From CAYJFQ01 sp964369955 (lineage in GTDB: Bacteria > Bacillota_I > Bacilli_A > Erysipelotrichales > Erysipelotrichaceae): 64,000 nucleotides of DNA. The notes beneath the pieces were generated by a model. That model saw only the letters and a program-made list of their open reading frames with translations, did no database searches and was not told the origin of the DNA. Both the position numbers and the translations under genes were made by a program. The stretch lies in assembly GCA_964369955.1 (NCBI GenBank), contig CAYJFQ010000006.1:16891-80890 (forward strand), in the 5' to 3' direction. Shown one piece after another: positions 1 through 8,946 of the stretch; the stretch's first letter is position 1, and each line of letters opens with the position of its first letter.

Positions 1-6
1 CAATGA

Positions 7-12
7 TATAAT
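7..12 (+). promoter_or_regulatory. -10 element of the secG promoter
   Basis: A perfect TATAAT lies about 35 bases before the chosen secG start. The matching -35 element would fall outside the window, so only half of the promoter can be seen. Confidence 0.45.
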
Positions 13-46
13 GTATAGGCGTTAAAGAATGGAGGAGAAAATTTAT

Positions 47-271
47 ATGTTAGATATGATTTTAATGTTTGTGGCGATTGTTTTAATTCTCCTTACTTTA
101 CTACAAGGTGGAAAATCAGAGGGTATATCTAGCGCTTTTACAGGAAGCGGCGGAATTAACTTATTCAAGAATGCTAAAGAGCGTGGTCCAGAAAGGATTA
201 TCGCAAATATTACTTTAGTATTTGGTATCCTATTTTTTGTACTAGTACTAGTAATTAGAGTTATGAACTAA
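47..271 (+). CDS. secG: Preprotein translocase subunit SecG
   Basis: SecG is the small non-essential subunit of the SecYEG protein-conducting channel in the cytoplasmic membrane. The 74-residue product has the family layout: a first membrane helix (about residues 2-21), the conserved loop LLQGGKSEGISSAF, and a second helix (about 50-72). I chose the ATG at 47 because GGAGGAG (31-37) sits 9 bases upstream; the ATG at 29 overlaps that ribosome site and would only add six residues. The order secG-rnr-smpB-ssrA is the usual Gram-positive neighbourhood, which supports the call. A hairpin terminator follows immediately. Confidence 0.9.
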   Translation: MLDMILMFVAIVLILLTLLQGGKSEGISSAFTGSGGINLFKNAKERGPERIIANITLVFGILFFVLVLVIRVMN

Positions 272-292
272 AAGGCGCAAAAGCCTTTTTTT
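271..292 (+). terminator. Rho-independent terminator after secG
   Basis: The arms AAAGGC (271-276) and GCCTTT (283-288) enclose a six-base loop and run into a T tract. The stem is short, so some read-through into rnr is likely. Confidence 0.7.
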
Positions 293-310
293 ATTTTATG
301 TGGAGTGTAT

Positions 311-2449
311 ATGAATAAACAAGAAATATTAGCTTTTATTGAAAAGAAATACCCAACGACTGTAAAACATTTAACAGTTGCTTTTAAGGCTGATATGGCT
401 GATGATTTTGTTGGAATAATGAAGATCTTGAACCAATTAGAAGAAGAATATTTAATTGCTAGAGATGAAGATGATAATTACTTACCTTTTAAGAAATCTA
501 ATTATCGCATTGGCACTTTCAAATTAAATCCTAAAGGATTTGGTTTTGTAGATATGGTTGAAGGATCTTATTTCGTTGGCAAAGATTATACTAAGAAAGC
601 CATGAATGGAGATGAGGTTTTAATCTTAATTGATGGTGATGAAGCTGAAGTTATCAAAGTATTAAATCACAAGAAAAGAAAGTTAGTTTTAGAAGTGTGT
701 CGCTATCACGACAAATTTCAACTTGTGAGCTTAGATCAAACAATTAATCAAAAGATTACTGCTATCAATCTTAAAGATTTTAAACTTGCAATCGGCAGTT
801 ATTTAGACTGCAAGATAGTAGAATACTTCCCGGAGTTAAGTGTTAGAATAGTAGAAATTATTGGTCATAAAAATGATCCAGGTTTAGATATTCAAGCAAT
901 TCTGTTAAGTCATAATATTATTAGTGAATTTCCTGATGAAGTGATGCAAGAAGTGAATAATATGGACTTTGGAATAAGTGATGAAGAATTAAATGGACGT
1001 ACTGATCATGTTTGTTTGCCAACGGTTACTATCGATGGTGATGATGCAAAAGATTTGGATGACGCTATTAGCATTGAAAAGTTAGATGATGGTTACCTGC
1101 TTTATGTTCACATTGCAGATGTTTCTCACTATGTAAGAGAGGGTTCGTTATTGGACCAAGAAGCTTATAAAAGAGGCACTTCTGTTTATGTAGTTAACAA
1201 GGTTGTGCCTATGTTGCCACACAGTCTATCAAATAACATTTGTTCATTAAACCCTAAAAGTTTAAGACTAACATTAACCTGTAAGATGAAAATTGATATA
1301 AATGGAGAAGTGGTAGATTATGATATCTATCCATCATACATTCAAACTATAGCCAGATTAACTTATAACAATGTAAATAAAATGTTAGAAGGCAACAAGA
1401 AAGTTATTTCAGATTTTGAACATCTAATGCCAATGGTTCAAGATATGTCTAAATGCGCTGGATTGATTCGTAAGAATCGAGTTAGTAAAGGGGTAATCGA
1501 TTTTAATCGGGTTGAGTCTAAAGTTATAGTTGGTGACAATGGCAAGGTTAAAGAAATAGTTCTAAGAGAAACTAAAGAAGCTGAGGCTATTATTGAAGAC
1601 TTTATGATAAGCGCAAATGTCACAGTAGCCAAACAAATGAAGTATCTAGAATTACCAGCCCTATATCGTGTTCATGATGAACCAAGAGAAAAAAAGATTA
1701 AAGATTTTGGAATGTTGGCCACTAACCTCGGTTTTGGGTTTTCAAGTGGAAAACACGGAATCACACCATTAATGTTACAAGCTGCCTTAAAAAAATCTGA
1801 AGGTACTGATGCTTTTCCGGTTTTAAGTACTGCTTTATTAAGAAGTATGAGTAAAGCCATTTATAGCCCAACTTGTACTGGACATTTTGGCCTGGCATTA
1901 GAAGAATATCTACACTTTACTAGCCCTATCAGGAGATATCCAGATTTAATAGTTCACCGTAATTTAAGGAAGTATCTATTCAATCAAAACTATCAAACTG
2001 AAGAAATAAGAAATGACGAATCAAAAATGGAGGAAATGGCACAACAAACTTCATTTTTAGAAAGAAATGCTGCAGAAGCCGAGTTTGAAGTTTCTGATAT
2101 GAAAAAAGCCGAATATATGAATCGTTATATCGGACATCCGGTTAGTGGAGTTATCACTAGTGTAAATAAATTTGGTTTCTATGTAGAACTACCTAACACA
2201 GTGGAAGGATTAGTACATATCTCTAGTTTAAGAGGTTACTACGATTATGAAAAAGATAACTTTTGTTTAGTTAATAAAAAAACAAGTAAAGTTTATAAGC
2301 TAGGACAAAAAGTTAATTGTGTTGTAAAATATGTAAATAAGGATCAAAGAATTATTGAATTTGAAGTAGTAGAGGAAAGTAAAAAGAAAGATGGAAAAAA
2401 TAATCGCCGTAAACCGACAGGCAAGTCACGAGTATTTTCTAAGCGATAA
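311..2449 (+). CDS. rnr: Ribonuclease R
   Basis: This is a processive 3'-5' exoribonuclease of the RNB (RNase II) family. It degrades structured RNA and works with tmRNA in clearing stalled messages. At 712 residues it has the family length. Visible in order are an N-terminal winged-helix region, cold-shock domains (about 60-200), the RNB core with its metal-binding motif DGDDAKDLDDAIS (about residues 244-256), and a C-terminal S1 domain (GVITSVNKFGFYVELP). The C-terminal tail is Lys/Arg rich. The ATG at 311 is preferred over the GTG at 305 because GGAG at 302-305 is correctly spaced for it. The 3' end overlaps smpB by 59 bases in another frame. Confidence 0.96.
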   Translation: MNKQEILAFIEKKYPTTVKHLTVAFKADMADDFVGIMKILNQLEEEYLIARDEDDNYLPFKKSNYRIGTFKLNPKGFGFVDMVEGSYFVGKDYTKKAMNGDEVLILIDGDEAEVIKVLNHKKRKLVLEVCRYHDKFQLVSLDQTINQKITAINLKDFKLAIGSYLDCKIVEYFPELSVRIVEIIGHKNDPGLDIQAILLSHNIISEFPDEVMQEVNNMDFGISDEELNGRTDHVCLPTVTIDGDDAKDLDDAISIEKLDDGYLLYVHIADVSHYVREGSLLDQEAYKRGTSVYVVNKVVPMLPHSLSNNICSLNPKSLRLTLTCKMKIDINGEVVDYDIYPSYIQTIARLTYNNVNKMLEGNKKVISDFEHLMPMVQDMSKCAGLIRKNRVSKGVIDFNRVESKVIVGDNGKVKEIVLRETKEAEAIIEDFMISANVTVAKQMKYLELPALYRVHDEPREKKIKDFGMLATNLGFGFSSGKHGITPLMLQAALKKSEGTDAFPVLSTALLRSMSKAIYSPTCTGHFGLALEEYLHFTSPIRRYPDLIVHRNLRKYLFNQNYQTEEIRNDESKMEEMAQQTSFLERNAAEAEFEVSDMKKAEYMNRYIGHPVSGVITSVNKFGFYVELPNTVEGLVHISSLRGYYDYEKDNFCLVNKKTSKVYKLGQKVNCVVKYVNKDQRIIEFEVVEESKKKDGKNNRRKPTGKSRVFSKR

Positions 2450-2840
2450 ACTAGAAGCTGGGTTGGTACTCATGGGTACTGAGATCAAATCAATTAGAAA
2501 AGGCAATTGTAATTTAAAAGGATCATATATCGATATTAAAGGACACGAAGCCTTTATTAATGACATGCATATAGCAGAGTTTGAACAAGGTAATCGTTTC
2601 AACCATGAAATGAAAAGACCACGCAAATTATTGCTTCACAGAAAAGAAATTATTAAATTAGCTCAACAAGTTAAAATAAAAGGCTTCACTATTGTACCAA
2701 CTAAGTTATATTTTTCTAGAGGTCGTGTTAAAATAGAGATAGCCCTTGCGAAAGGGAAAGAACTTCATGACAAACGCAACTCTTTGAAAGAAAAGGAAAT
2801 GAAAAGAGAGATGGATAAAGCTATGAAGATCAGGTATTAA
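2391..2840 (+). CDS. smpB: SsrA-binding protein SmpB
   Basis: SmpB binds tmRNA and delivers it to stalled ribosomes for trans-translation. The 149-residue protein begins as SmpB proteins do (EKIIAVNRQASHEYFL) and contains the conserved GTEIKSIRKGN segment and the basic C-terminal tail KEMKREMDKAMKIRY that enters the mRNA channel. The start lies inside the last 59 bases of rnr; the match of the N-terminus to the family supports this long overlap over a later start. The purine-rich stretch just before the start (AAAGAAAG) can serve as ribosome site. The tmRNA gene starts two bases after the stop codon. Confidence 0.96.
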   Translation: MEKIIAVNRQASHEYFLSDKLEAGLVLMGTEIKSIRKGNCNLKGSYIDIKGHEAFINDMHIAEFEQGNRFNHEMKRPRKLLLHRKEIIKLAQQVKIKGFTIVPTKLYFSRGRVKIEIALAKGKELHDKRNSLKEKEMKREMDKAMKIRY

Positions 2841-2841
2841 T

Positions 2842-3194
2842 GGGGGTGTAATGGATTTCGACAGGTAGTGATTGGATTTTAAGTGCAGTGGTCTGGTAGA
2901 CCTTAATACCGAAACAAAAAAATAAACGGAAACAATAGATTAAGTTTCGCTGCTTAATTACTCGACACAGAGTTAGTAGCTGCTAGTTAAAGTTTTAGTC
3001 TTTGGGCTTTAAACTAGTACCAGAAACAAAGAATAAGCAAGTATGAAGTTTGTGAATACTTGACGAAAAACATACAAACAACTCATAAGTATTCTTGTCT
3101 ATTAGTAACTTATGAGTACCATAATAGACTAAACTGTAGTACTTAAAATGGGGATCCTATTTGGACAGGGGTTCGACTCCCCTCACCTCCACCA
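2842..3194 (+). ncRNA. ssrA: Transfer-messenger RNA (tmRNA)
   Basis: The ends form a tRNA-like acceptor stem: GGGGGTG (2842-2848) pairs with CACCTCC (3184-3190, one G-U), followed by discriminator A and an encoded CCA. The 3' part carries the T-arm loop GGTTCGACTCC. Within the RNA a reading frame ends in GCT GCT TAA at 2955-2957, the hallmark of the proteolysis tag. Reading back in that frame gives NKKINGNNRLSFAA, probably preceded by a CGA (Arg) resume codon at 2910 that has the expected A four bases upstream. The exact resume codon is inferred. The position directly after smpB is the common arrangement. Confidence 0.95.
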
Positions 3195-3668
3195 AAAAAA
3201 ACAAAAACCTATTAGGTTTAAAATAGAATGCAAAAGAAAGCAGATTGATTTAAAAAACACAAAGATAAAATTGATTCATTTGGTAAAACTGTTAAATCAG
3301 CTATTGATAATACTAAAAAATGTTTCGAAAAAACTGATAATAAATCAATTGAAAATTCTGCATTATTTGCACTAAAACTCAAGGCACACATATCGACCTA
3401 AGATTTGTTATACTGTTTAATTACACAAGAGTTGACTGAACAAATATTGAAAATATTAACATTAGATATAGATGCTAAAAAATAACAGAAATTTGTAGAA
3501 GCAATGACGTTTTTTATACTAAAAATACTCACATTGACTACTAAAGTAAATAACTATTGCAAGAATATAATTTATGTTATAATCAATTGAAATATAAATT
3601 AGCTATACAGTTAGTTGTTTATATTTTGTCAAAATTAAAAAATAATTTGCAGTACAAAGGAGTGTAAA
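3195..3668. other. Gene-free stretch with a possible coding remnant
   Basis: No intact gene is seen. On the plus strand about 3252-3401 reads as an uninterrupted, protein-like segment (for example KIDSFGKTVKSAIDNTKK) that begins right after a TGA and ends in TAA, with no ribosome site. I take it for a worn-down gene fragment of unknown family. An open frame running out of the tmRNA 3' end in another frame (to about 3375) is not credible as a gene. Confidence 0.3.
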
Positions 3669-4421
3669 ATGAAGAAAAAATTAGTGATCATATTATTGTT
3701 ATTAGTGATTTTATACTGTATTTTTATGATATATAGTGAATTGTCACAAAGGCTGAAAGAAGAAAATGAATTTGCAAATCTACGAGACTTAGTGAGCGAA
3801 GAAGATAATAATCCTGATGATAACTCATTTGATGAAGATACAGTAATTATGAAAAAAATGGAAGAACTATATAAAAAGAATGATGATTTTGTTGGATGGG
3901 TAGAGATAGAAAACACAAGAATAAGCTATCCAGTAATGCATACACCTAGTGATGAAGAGTACTATATTCACAGAAATTTTGATAAAGAATATTCATTCAG
4001 TGGAACGCCATTTTTAGCTGCTAATAGTGACGTAGATGAAGAAAATCAACAATTAATTATTTACGGTCATAACATGATAAATGACACCTTATTTAGTGAT
4101 TTAGTAAAATATAAGAAAAAATCTTTCTGGGAAGAGCATCCAACTATTTCATTTGACACATTAAACGAAAGCAAAGAGTATGAAATATATGCTGCATTTG
4201 AAATCGATGTGCAATCAGGAACAAACCACTTTATGTTTTATCAAGAAAACTCATTTAATAATGAAGATGATTTTAATAACTTTATCAATGAGACAAAATC
4301 ATTATCGGTGTATAACACTAACATCACACCAGAATACGGTGAAACATTATTAACACTAGTTACATGCAGTGATTATAATGAAACTGGAAGAGTGGCTGTG
4401 TTTGCTGTAGAAAAGCAATGA
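3669..4421 (+). CDS. Class B sortase
   Basis: This is a membrane-anchored cysteine transpeptidase of the sortase B family, which attaches secreted proteins to peptidoglycan or builds pili. The 250-residue protein has an N-terminal membrane anchor (residues 2-22), an acidic linker, and the sortase fold. The catalytic His is in IIYGHNM (about 131-137), the Cys in TLVTCSDY (about 234-241) and the Arg in GRVAVFA (about 241-247). AAGGAG precedes the start. It is monocistronic between a gene-poor stretch and a strong terminator. No clear partner with a sorting signal lies next to it; the truncated surface protein at the window end is one candidate substrate in range, which is speculation. Confidence 0.9.
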   Translation: MKKKLVIILLLLVILYCIFMIYSELSQRLKEENEFANLRDLVSEEDNNPDDNSFDEDTVIMKKMEELYKKNDDFVGWVEIENTRISYPVMHTPSDEEYYIHRNFDKEYSFSGTPFLAANSDVDEENQQLIIYGHNMINDTLFSDLVKYKKKSFWEEHPTISFDTLNESKEYEIYAAFEIDVQSGTNHFMFYQENSFNNEDDFNNFINETKSLSVYNTNITPEYGETLLTLVTCSDYNETGRVAVFAVEKQ

Positions 4422-4476
4422 GTTCATATATAATTTAAAAATAATTCCAGATATCGAATATTAATGTAGATTTTGT

Positions 4477-4511
4477 ATAAAATAATGTAGCATAAAGCTA
4501 CATTATTTTAT
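4477..4511 (+). terminator. Terminator after the sortase gene
   Basis: A 15-bp perfect stem (4477-4491 with 4497-4511) closes the loop ATAAA and ends in a T-rich arm. It sits about 55 bases after the sortase stop. The rest of 4422-4730 is AT-rich with no gene. Confidence 0.75.
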
Positions 4512-4730
4512 GTCAACATGAATTTTAGTATCTAATATATTATGTCATTTATAGGAACACTTTTTATTTTTACATCTTAAGTTATCATTATTAAAATTTT
4601 AAATAGATATGTAGTTGTCTTGGTTAGTAACTGAATAACTGTAGTATTTGATACAAAATGAGTGTAGATAATAAACGTTTAACTAAAATATAACTAATTG
4701 TTAACATTTTTAATTGTCTTTATTGGCTAA

Positions 4731-4758
4731 TTGACTTTTATTTAAAAAAAAGTATACT
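4731..4758 (+). promoter_or_regulatory. Promoter of the two-component locus
   Basis: TTGACT (4731-4736) and TATACT (4753-4758) are 16 bases apart, upstream of the TTG-started first gene of the signalling operon. It is a good sigma-A-type match. Confidence 0.6.
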
Positions 4759-4809
4759 TATAATGAAATTGATAATAAACGAAAAGAAAAATAAGGGAAG
4801 GTATAAAAT

Positions 4810-6489
4810 TTGTATAAAGATTCAATAAAATCATACTCAGCAGTATTTGCTATTTTAGCATTGGCTTTATTTGCAAATCATATTAATAATTTATTTTATG
4901 ACCCTACAAAATATGGATTTATAAATTCATTCTTTTTTATTATATCAACATCTATATATTTCGGGATCATAATGTATTGGATTATAAGTGTCCACCGTCG
5001 AATCATGGATCAGAATATAAAAAATCAATTAATTGTCATAGGAGTACTTTTATTTTTTTGGATGTCAGTTAGATCATTGAGGTACCGTGCATTTGAGTTC
5101 ATGCCAAATGAAGGGAGTACATTGTGGTATTGTTTTTATATACCACTAATTCTAATTCCATTAATCTTTTTTTATATATCTATGGTCATTGGCAGGAAAT
5201 CCAATCATGAAATTAATAAAAAATGGTATTTGCTTTACATTCCTGCGGTTATATTGATAGGTTTAATTTTAACTAATGATTCTCATAATCTATTCTTTAT
5301 TGTGGATAGAAATGTGGGAAGTAGTTCTCAAGCATATACGTATGCTAATGGATATTTTGTTGTCGTTACCTTTATTTGTGGACTACTTATTGCGTCATTT
5401 TATAACCTAATTAAGAACTTCAACTCAGTTGACGGCAAGGTGCCTATTATGCCAGTTTTTGTGCTGGCAATATTATTTGTCTATTCGATAATATACACTG
5501 GATATTTCAAAAACGAAAGTTTAGCAATTGATTTTACTAGTTTTTCTTGCATAATAGGAATTGTTTTTTGGGAGGTCAGTATTCGATCAAGATTGATACG
5601 TTCAAACAGTCATCATCAAGAGATATTTGCAGCTACAGATTGTGGGGCACAAATTCTAGATCACGCTGGCAATGTATTTGACATGTCAATTTCTAGCACT
5701 CCACTTAAAGAAGATGAGTTTGAAAAGTTGAAATTAGAAGGACATTTATATCTAGACAACAAAATCAAGCACATTGCTAAGATTTATGGTGGATATGTCG
5801 TCTGGAAAGATGATATTACTATATTGAATGCGCATATTGATGAATTAAATAATTTAAGCAAGAAATTATTTAACGATATCGAAATTTTAGAGAAAGAGTA
5901 TAAAGAGAATGAAAAGCGAGAGTATTTAGAAAGAAAAACTAAGCTCCTTAAAATAATCTTCGATGAGTTAGTTCCGCATAGTGAGCATATAATGCACTTA
6001 ACAAAAAAATGTAAAAAATCAAAGTATGAAGTTAAAAATAATTTACTATACGAAATAGCGGTTGAATCGGTATTCATTAAACGCAAAATCAATTTATTAT
6101 TAAGCAAAGAAACAACTAATTTGATTTCATCTTTAGAAGTTAGTTATTGCTTTAAAGAACTATTTCAAATATTGAGATTCTCAGGAACGGTTTGTGAGAT
6201 AAATATTGTTAAAGAATTTGATATGCCAATTATTTTTGGAGAGTGTTCATATGATTTATTTTTAGAAATTATCAAAATGTATGACTATCGAGCTAGCCAT
6301 GTTTTAATTAGCTATGATATTAATAATGACAATATAAGGTTTAATATTCAAATCAGCGGAGATTCATTAACTGATGTAATTTCAATATTAGATAATGATA
6401 ATCTGCTAGATAACAGCAGTATTAGTGTGGTCGATGAAATTGATAACTATCACATCTCATTAGTCCTACCTGTAGAAGGGAGAGCGTGA
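4810..6489 (+). CDS. Multi-pass membrane protein with degenerate histidine-kinase-like C-terminus
   Basis: The first half (about residues 8-255) contains seven or eight hydrophobic segments, like 7TM sensor modules. A long charged coiled-coil-like region follows (about 335-400). The last 100 residues resemble a histidine-kinase ATPase domain in layout but lack a recognisable H-box His, N-box Asn and glycine-rich G-boxes. The start is TTG, chosen because GGGAAGG (4795-4801) lies 8 bases before it. The stop TGA overlaps the next gene's ATG (TGATG), so the two are probably translationally coupled. I infer an inactive partner or sensing subunit for the adjacent kinase; its signal is unknown. Confidence 0.6.
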   Translation: MYKDSIKSYSAVFAILALALFANHINNLFYDPTKYGFINSFFFIISTSIYFGIIMYWIISVHRRIMDQNIKNQLIVIGVLLFFWMSVRSLRYRAFEFMPNEGSTLWYCFYIPLILIPLIFFYISMVIGRKSNHEINKKWYLLYIPAVILIGLILTNDSHNLFFIVDRNVGSSSQAYTYANGYFVVVTFICGLLIASFYNLIKNFNSVDGKVPIMPVFVLAILFVYSIIYTGYFKNESLAIDFTSFSCIIGIVFWEVSIRSRLIRSNSHHQEIFAATDCGAQILDHAGNVFDMSISSTPLKEDEFEKLKLEGHLYLDNKIKHIAKIYGGYVVWKDDITILNAHIDELNNLSKKLFNDIEILEKEYKENEKREYLERKTKLLKIIFDELVPHSEHIMHLTKKCKKSKYEVKNNLLYEIAVESVFIKRKINLLLSKETTNLISSLEVSYCFKELFQILRFSGTVCEINIVKEFDMPIIFGECSYDLFLEIIKMYDYRASHVLISYDINNDNIRFNIQISGDSLTDVISILDNDNLLDNSSISVVDEIDNYHISLVLPVEGRA

Positions 6490-7796
6490 TGAGTTTCATA
6501 GAACTTAGTTTAAATGCAAGAGGATATTTACTTGCCTTTATGATGTTGAGCTATCTTATTCTTTTAGTATGTTTTTTATGGAATTTACTGATTAAAAAAA
6601 ATCTTAGTAGAATCATTGTTTTAGGAATTTTGGTATTTTTAACAATTATTGTGTTGGCAGTTTTGATGGAGTTAAATAGATATGCTATTGATCCAGCGAA
6701 AATGCAATTGTCATTATTAGGAACATATCTCGCAAAGACCCATGTTGCAGTATATGTAGCAATACCATCTGTCATGACACTTTTTGTAATATTAATTACT
6801 GCTTATGTATATAAAGATCATTTTAGTAAATTAGGAAATTTATCTGTAAAAGCAGCTATTGAAAATCTCCCTACAGGAATTCTAATTACAACTGAAAAAG
6901 ATTATTTAGTTCTAAGTAATCAAGTAATTAATAAATTGGCAATCACTTTAACAGGCCACCAAATATATGATAAAAGTAATTTCTGGGGCGTTATTATTGA
7001 TAAGGCAGTTGATTATTTACAAGGTCAGAATGAAAATGTGTATAGTGTTTTGATTAATGAAAATGAGATGTGGCAATTTTCCAGAAGAACAATCACAGTT
7101 AGTGGAGAAAATTACATAGAAATTTTGGCAACGAATGTAAGTGATATTCATAAATATAGTGATAGCATTCATAAAACAAATATTAAGTTGAAAAAACAAC
7201 ATCATAAGTTAGAAGAGATAAATAAGAATATTGAAAGAAATGTGCTTGAAGAAACAACAGCTAACATCAAAACTAGATTTCATGATGATTTAGGAAGTAT
7301 CTTAACTTTAACTAAGAAAAGTCTGAAAGAAAGTGATAATGAAAAAGATATTGATTTAAGTATTCAGTCATGGGAAAGATATGCTGATAACATAATAACT
7401 TTTATTCAAAGTGAGCGCTCATATCTGAATTCATTAGAAGAACTGATAAAATTTGCAAATCGTTTAGGTTGTGAATTGAAATTAGAAGGACAATTACCTA
7501 ATAATCCAGAATCAAGTAGAATTATGGTTCTGGCAATTAGCGAAACTTTAAAGAACGCGGTGATTCATTCGTCAGCTAAAGAACTCAAAGTCAAACTGCA
7601 AGAATGCGATGATTACTATAGGTTAAGCTTAGAAAATGAATTAACCGAAGGTGATAAGTTAATAGTTGAAGGTGGAGGACTTTCAAATTTACGAAAAAAA
7701 GTATCAAGAGTCAATGGATCGATGGAAATAATTAGTGACAAAAATCTGGTTTTAACAATTAAGCTACCTAAAGAATTAGAAAGTGAAGGAAATTAA
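6489..7796 (+). CDS. Sensor histidine kinase, NarX/DesK-like (HisKA_3 type)
   Basis: The 435-residue protein has about three membrane helices (about 11-32, 38-57, 85-108). A PAS-like region follows (about 120-220), then a dimerisation/phosphoacceptor helix with FHDDLGS near residue 264, an N-box (SETLKNAVIHS) and a G-box (EGGGLSNLRKKV). These are the catalytic parts of a kinase that phosphorylates LuxR-type regulators. The N-box retains the ATP-coordinating Asn. Start ATG 6489 has GGGAG 5 bases upstream; GTG 6486 is possible. It overlaps the upstream gene by one base, and its stop directly abuts the regulator's ATG, so all three form one operon. Confidence 0.85.
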   Translation: MSFIELSLNARGYLLAFMMLSYLILLVCFLWNLLIKKNLSRIIVLGILVFLTIIVLAVLMELNRYAIDPAKMQLSLLGTYLAKTHVAVYVAIPSVMTLFVILITAYVYKDHFSKLGNLSVKAAIENLPTGILITTEKDYLVLSNQVINKLAITLTGHQIYDKSNFWGVIIDKAVDYLQGQNENVYSVLINENEMWQFSRRTITVSGENYIEILATNVSDIHKYSDSIHKTNIKLKKQHHKLEEINKNIERNVLEETTANIKTRFHDDLGSILTLTKKSLKESDNEKDIDLSIQSWERYADNIITFIQSERSYLNSLEELIKFANRLGCELKLEGQLPNNPESSRIMVLAISETLKNAVIHSSAKELKVKLQECDDYYRLSLENELTEGDKLIVEGGGLSNLRKKVSRVNGSMEIISDKNLVLTIKLPKELESEGN

Positions 7797-8438
7797 ATGT
7801 ATAATGTAATAATTGTAGATGACCAAAAAACATCTCAAGATTTTATGAAATATCATGTTGATAGAGGAATTAATAAATATACTCTTACAGGAGTCTTTTC
7901 TGATGCAGACGATGTTTTATCCGCTAGTTTAAAAGATGTTGATTTAGTATTGTTAGATATATTTACTGGTGATAAAGAAAATGGATTAAAGGTTGGTAAA
8001 TACATCAAAGAAAACTATCCTAACATTAAAATCATAGTTTTAACTTTTTTGGTACAACAAAAACACATTGATGAAGCTAAAAAAATAGGATGTGAAGGTT
8101 TTTGGTACAAGGATTATACTGAGGGTGATTTACTCGAGATTATGGATAAGATTATGGCGGGTGAAAAACACTACCCTAATGATGTGCCAATAGTAACTAT
8201 TGGAATGGCAAAAAGTAGTGATTTTACAAGGCGTGAAATAGAGGTTCTACAACTTAAAGCTGATGGAATGTCTAATGCGGAAGTTTGTAGCAGAATGAAT
8301 ATTGGGACCAGTACTTTGAATGGCTACATTAGTAGTTTAAAAGAAAAAACAGGCTACGACAGCATGATTAAATTATTAGTAGATTTGACTTCGAAAAAGT
8401 TTATTATTTCAGATATCAACCAAGAAAAAGAAGAATAA
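7797..8438 (+). CDS. Response regulator, NarL/LuxR family
   Basis: The receiver domain occupies residues 1-120, with acidic pocket VDDQ (8-11), phospho-acceptor Asp near residue 54 (LVLLDIF), Thr in IVLTF and Lys in WYKDY. The C-terminal LuxR-type helix-turn-helix (about 140-200) shows FTRREIEVLQLKADGMSNAEV, of which the final helix binds DNA. It follows the kinase stop without a gap, so it should receive phosphate from that kinase. Its target genes are not evident here; autoregulation through the promoter at 4731 is possible but unproven. Confidence 0.9.
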   Translation: MYNVIIVDDQKTSQDFMKYHVDRGINKYTLTGVFSDADDVLSASLKDVDLVLLDIFTGDKENGLKVGKYIKENYPNIKIIVLTFLVQQKHIDEAKKIGCEGFWYKDYTEGDLLEIMDKIMAGEKHYPNDVPIVTIGMAKSSDFTRREIEVLQLKADGMSNAEVCSRMNIGTSTLNGYISSLKEKTGYDSMIKLLVDLTSKKFIISDINQEKEE

Positions 8439-8584
8439 GCAGTAATTGAAAGGGAATCAATAATATCAATTTTTATAAGTTTGGATTGCATCAAATCTTA
8501 CAACCAATCACTGTGAAGTAGAAAACTATATAAAGTAGTTAATAATTGTTTCAAGAGTTAATTATTTCCTAAGAAATAATACAA

Positions 8585-8613
8585 AAAAAGTATGACATTA
8601 GGTCATACTTTTT
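8585..8613. terminator. Bidirectional terminator
   Basis: A 12-bp stem (8585-8596 with 8602-8613) with A and T flanks serves the regulator gene on the plus strand and the DUF898 gene on the minus strand. Confidence 0.8.
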
Positions 8614-8618
8614 AAATG

Positions 8619-8936
8619 CTAGTAACTAGGAAAATTTTCTATAATTGTATTTTTAACTTTCCACTTTTCTAAGGCAATAAATAACCAGAATGAATAGATG
8701 CCAAGAGTGATAATACACAAAAATAGCCATTTAATCCATTGACCAAACAATCCAATTGGGGAACCAATAAACTTTAATCTATAGCCATTAATTACAGTGT
8801 GGTTTATTTTCCATCCATATTGTAGGCACAAAGCCCATGGGAAAGCTAATCCGAATGTAAGAATAGTAATTAAACCTCCAATAATAGTAAGCCCAATATA
8901 CTCCAATAATCCTCCGTCAAAATATGAATCTCTCAT
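8619..8936 (-). CDS. DUF898-family small membrane protein
   Basis: A 105-residue protein with two hydrophobic blocks (about 12-38 and 66-90) and the family signatures YFDGGLLEYIG, FPWALCLQYGWKI and GLFGQWIKWLFLCIITLGIY. DUF898 proteins (YjgN-like) are integral membrane proteins of unknown function. GGAG lies before its ATG. It starts 10 bases after the stop of the M18 aminopeptidase and is probably co-transcribed with it. No role can be read from the sequence. Confidence 0.75.
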   Translation of the reverse strand: MRDSYFDGGLLEYIGLTIIGGLITILTFGLAFPWALCLQYGWKINHTVINGYRLKFIGSPIGLFGQWIKWLFLCIITLGIYSFWLFIALEKWKVKNTIIENFPSY

Positions 8937-8946
8937 TTTATTCTCC

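Noticed and set aside
3148..3375. Plus-strand open frame of 75 codons starting in the tmRNA 3' end
   Set aside because: It reads through the tRNA-like end of ssrA, has no ribosome site and an implausible composition.
5784..6107. Minus-strand open frame of 107 codons inside the first signalling gene
   Set aside because: It is antisense to a coding region with good codon use, and has no supporting signals.
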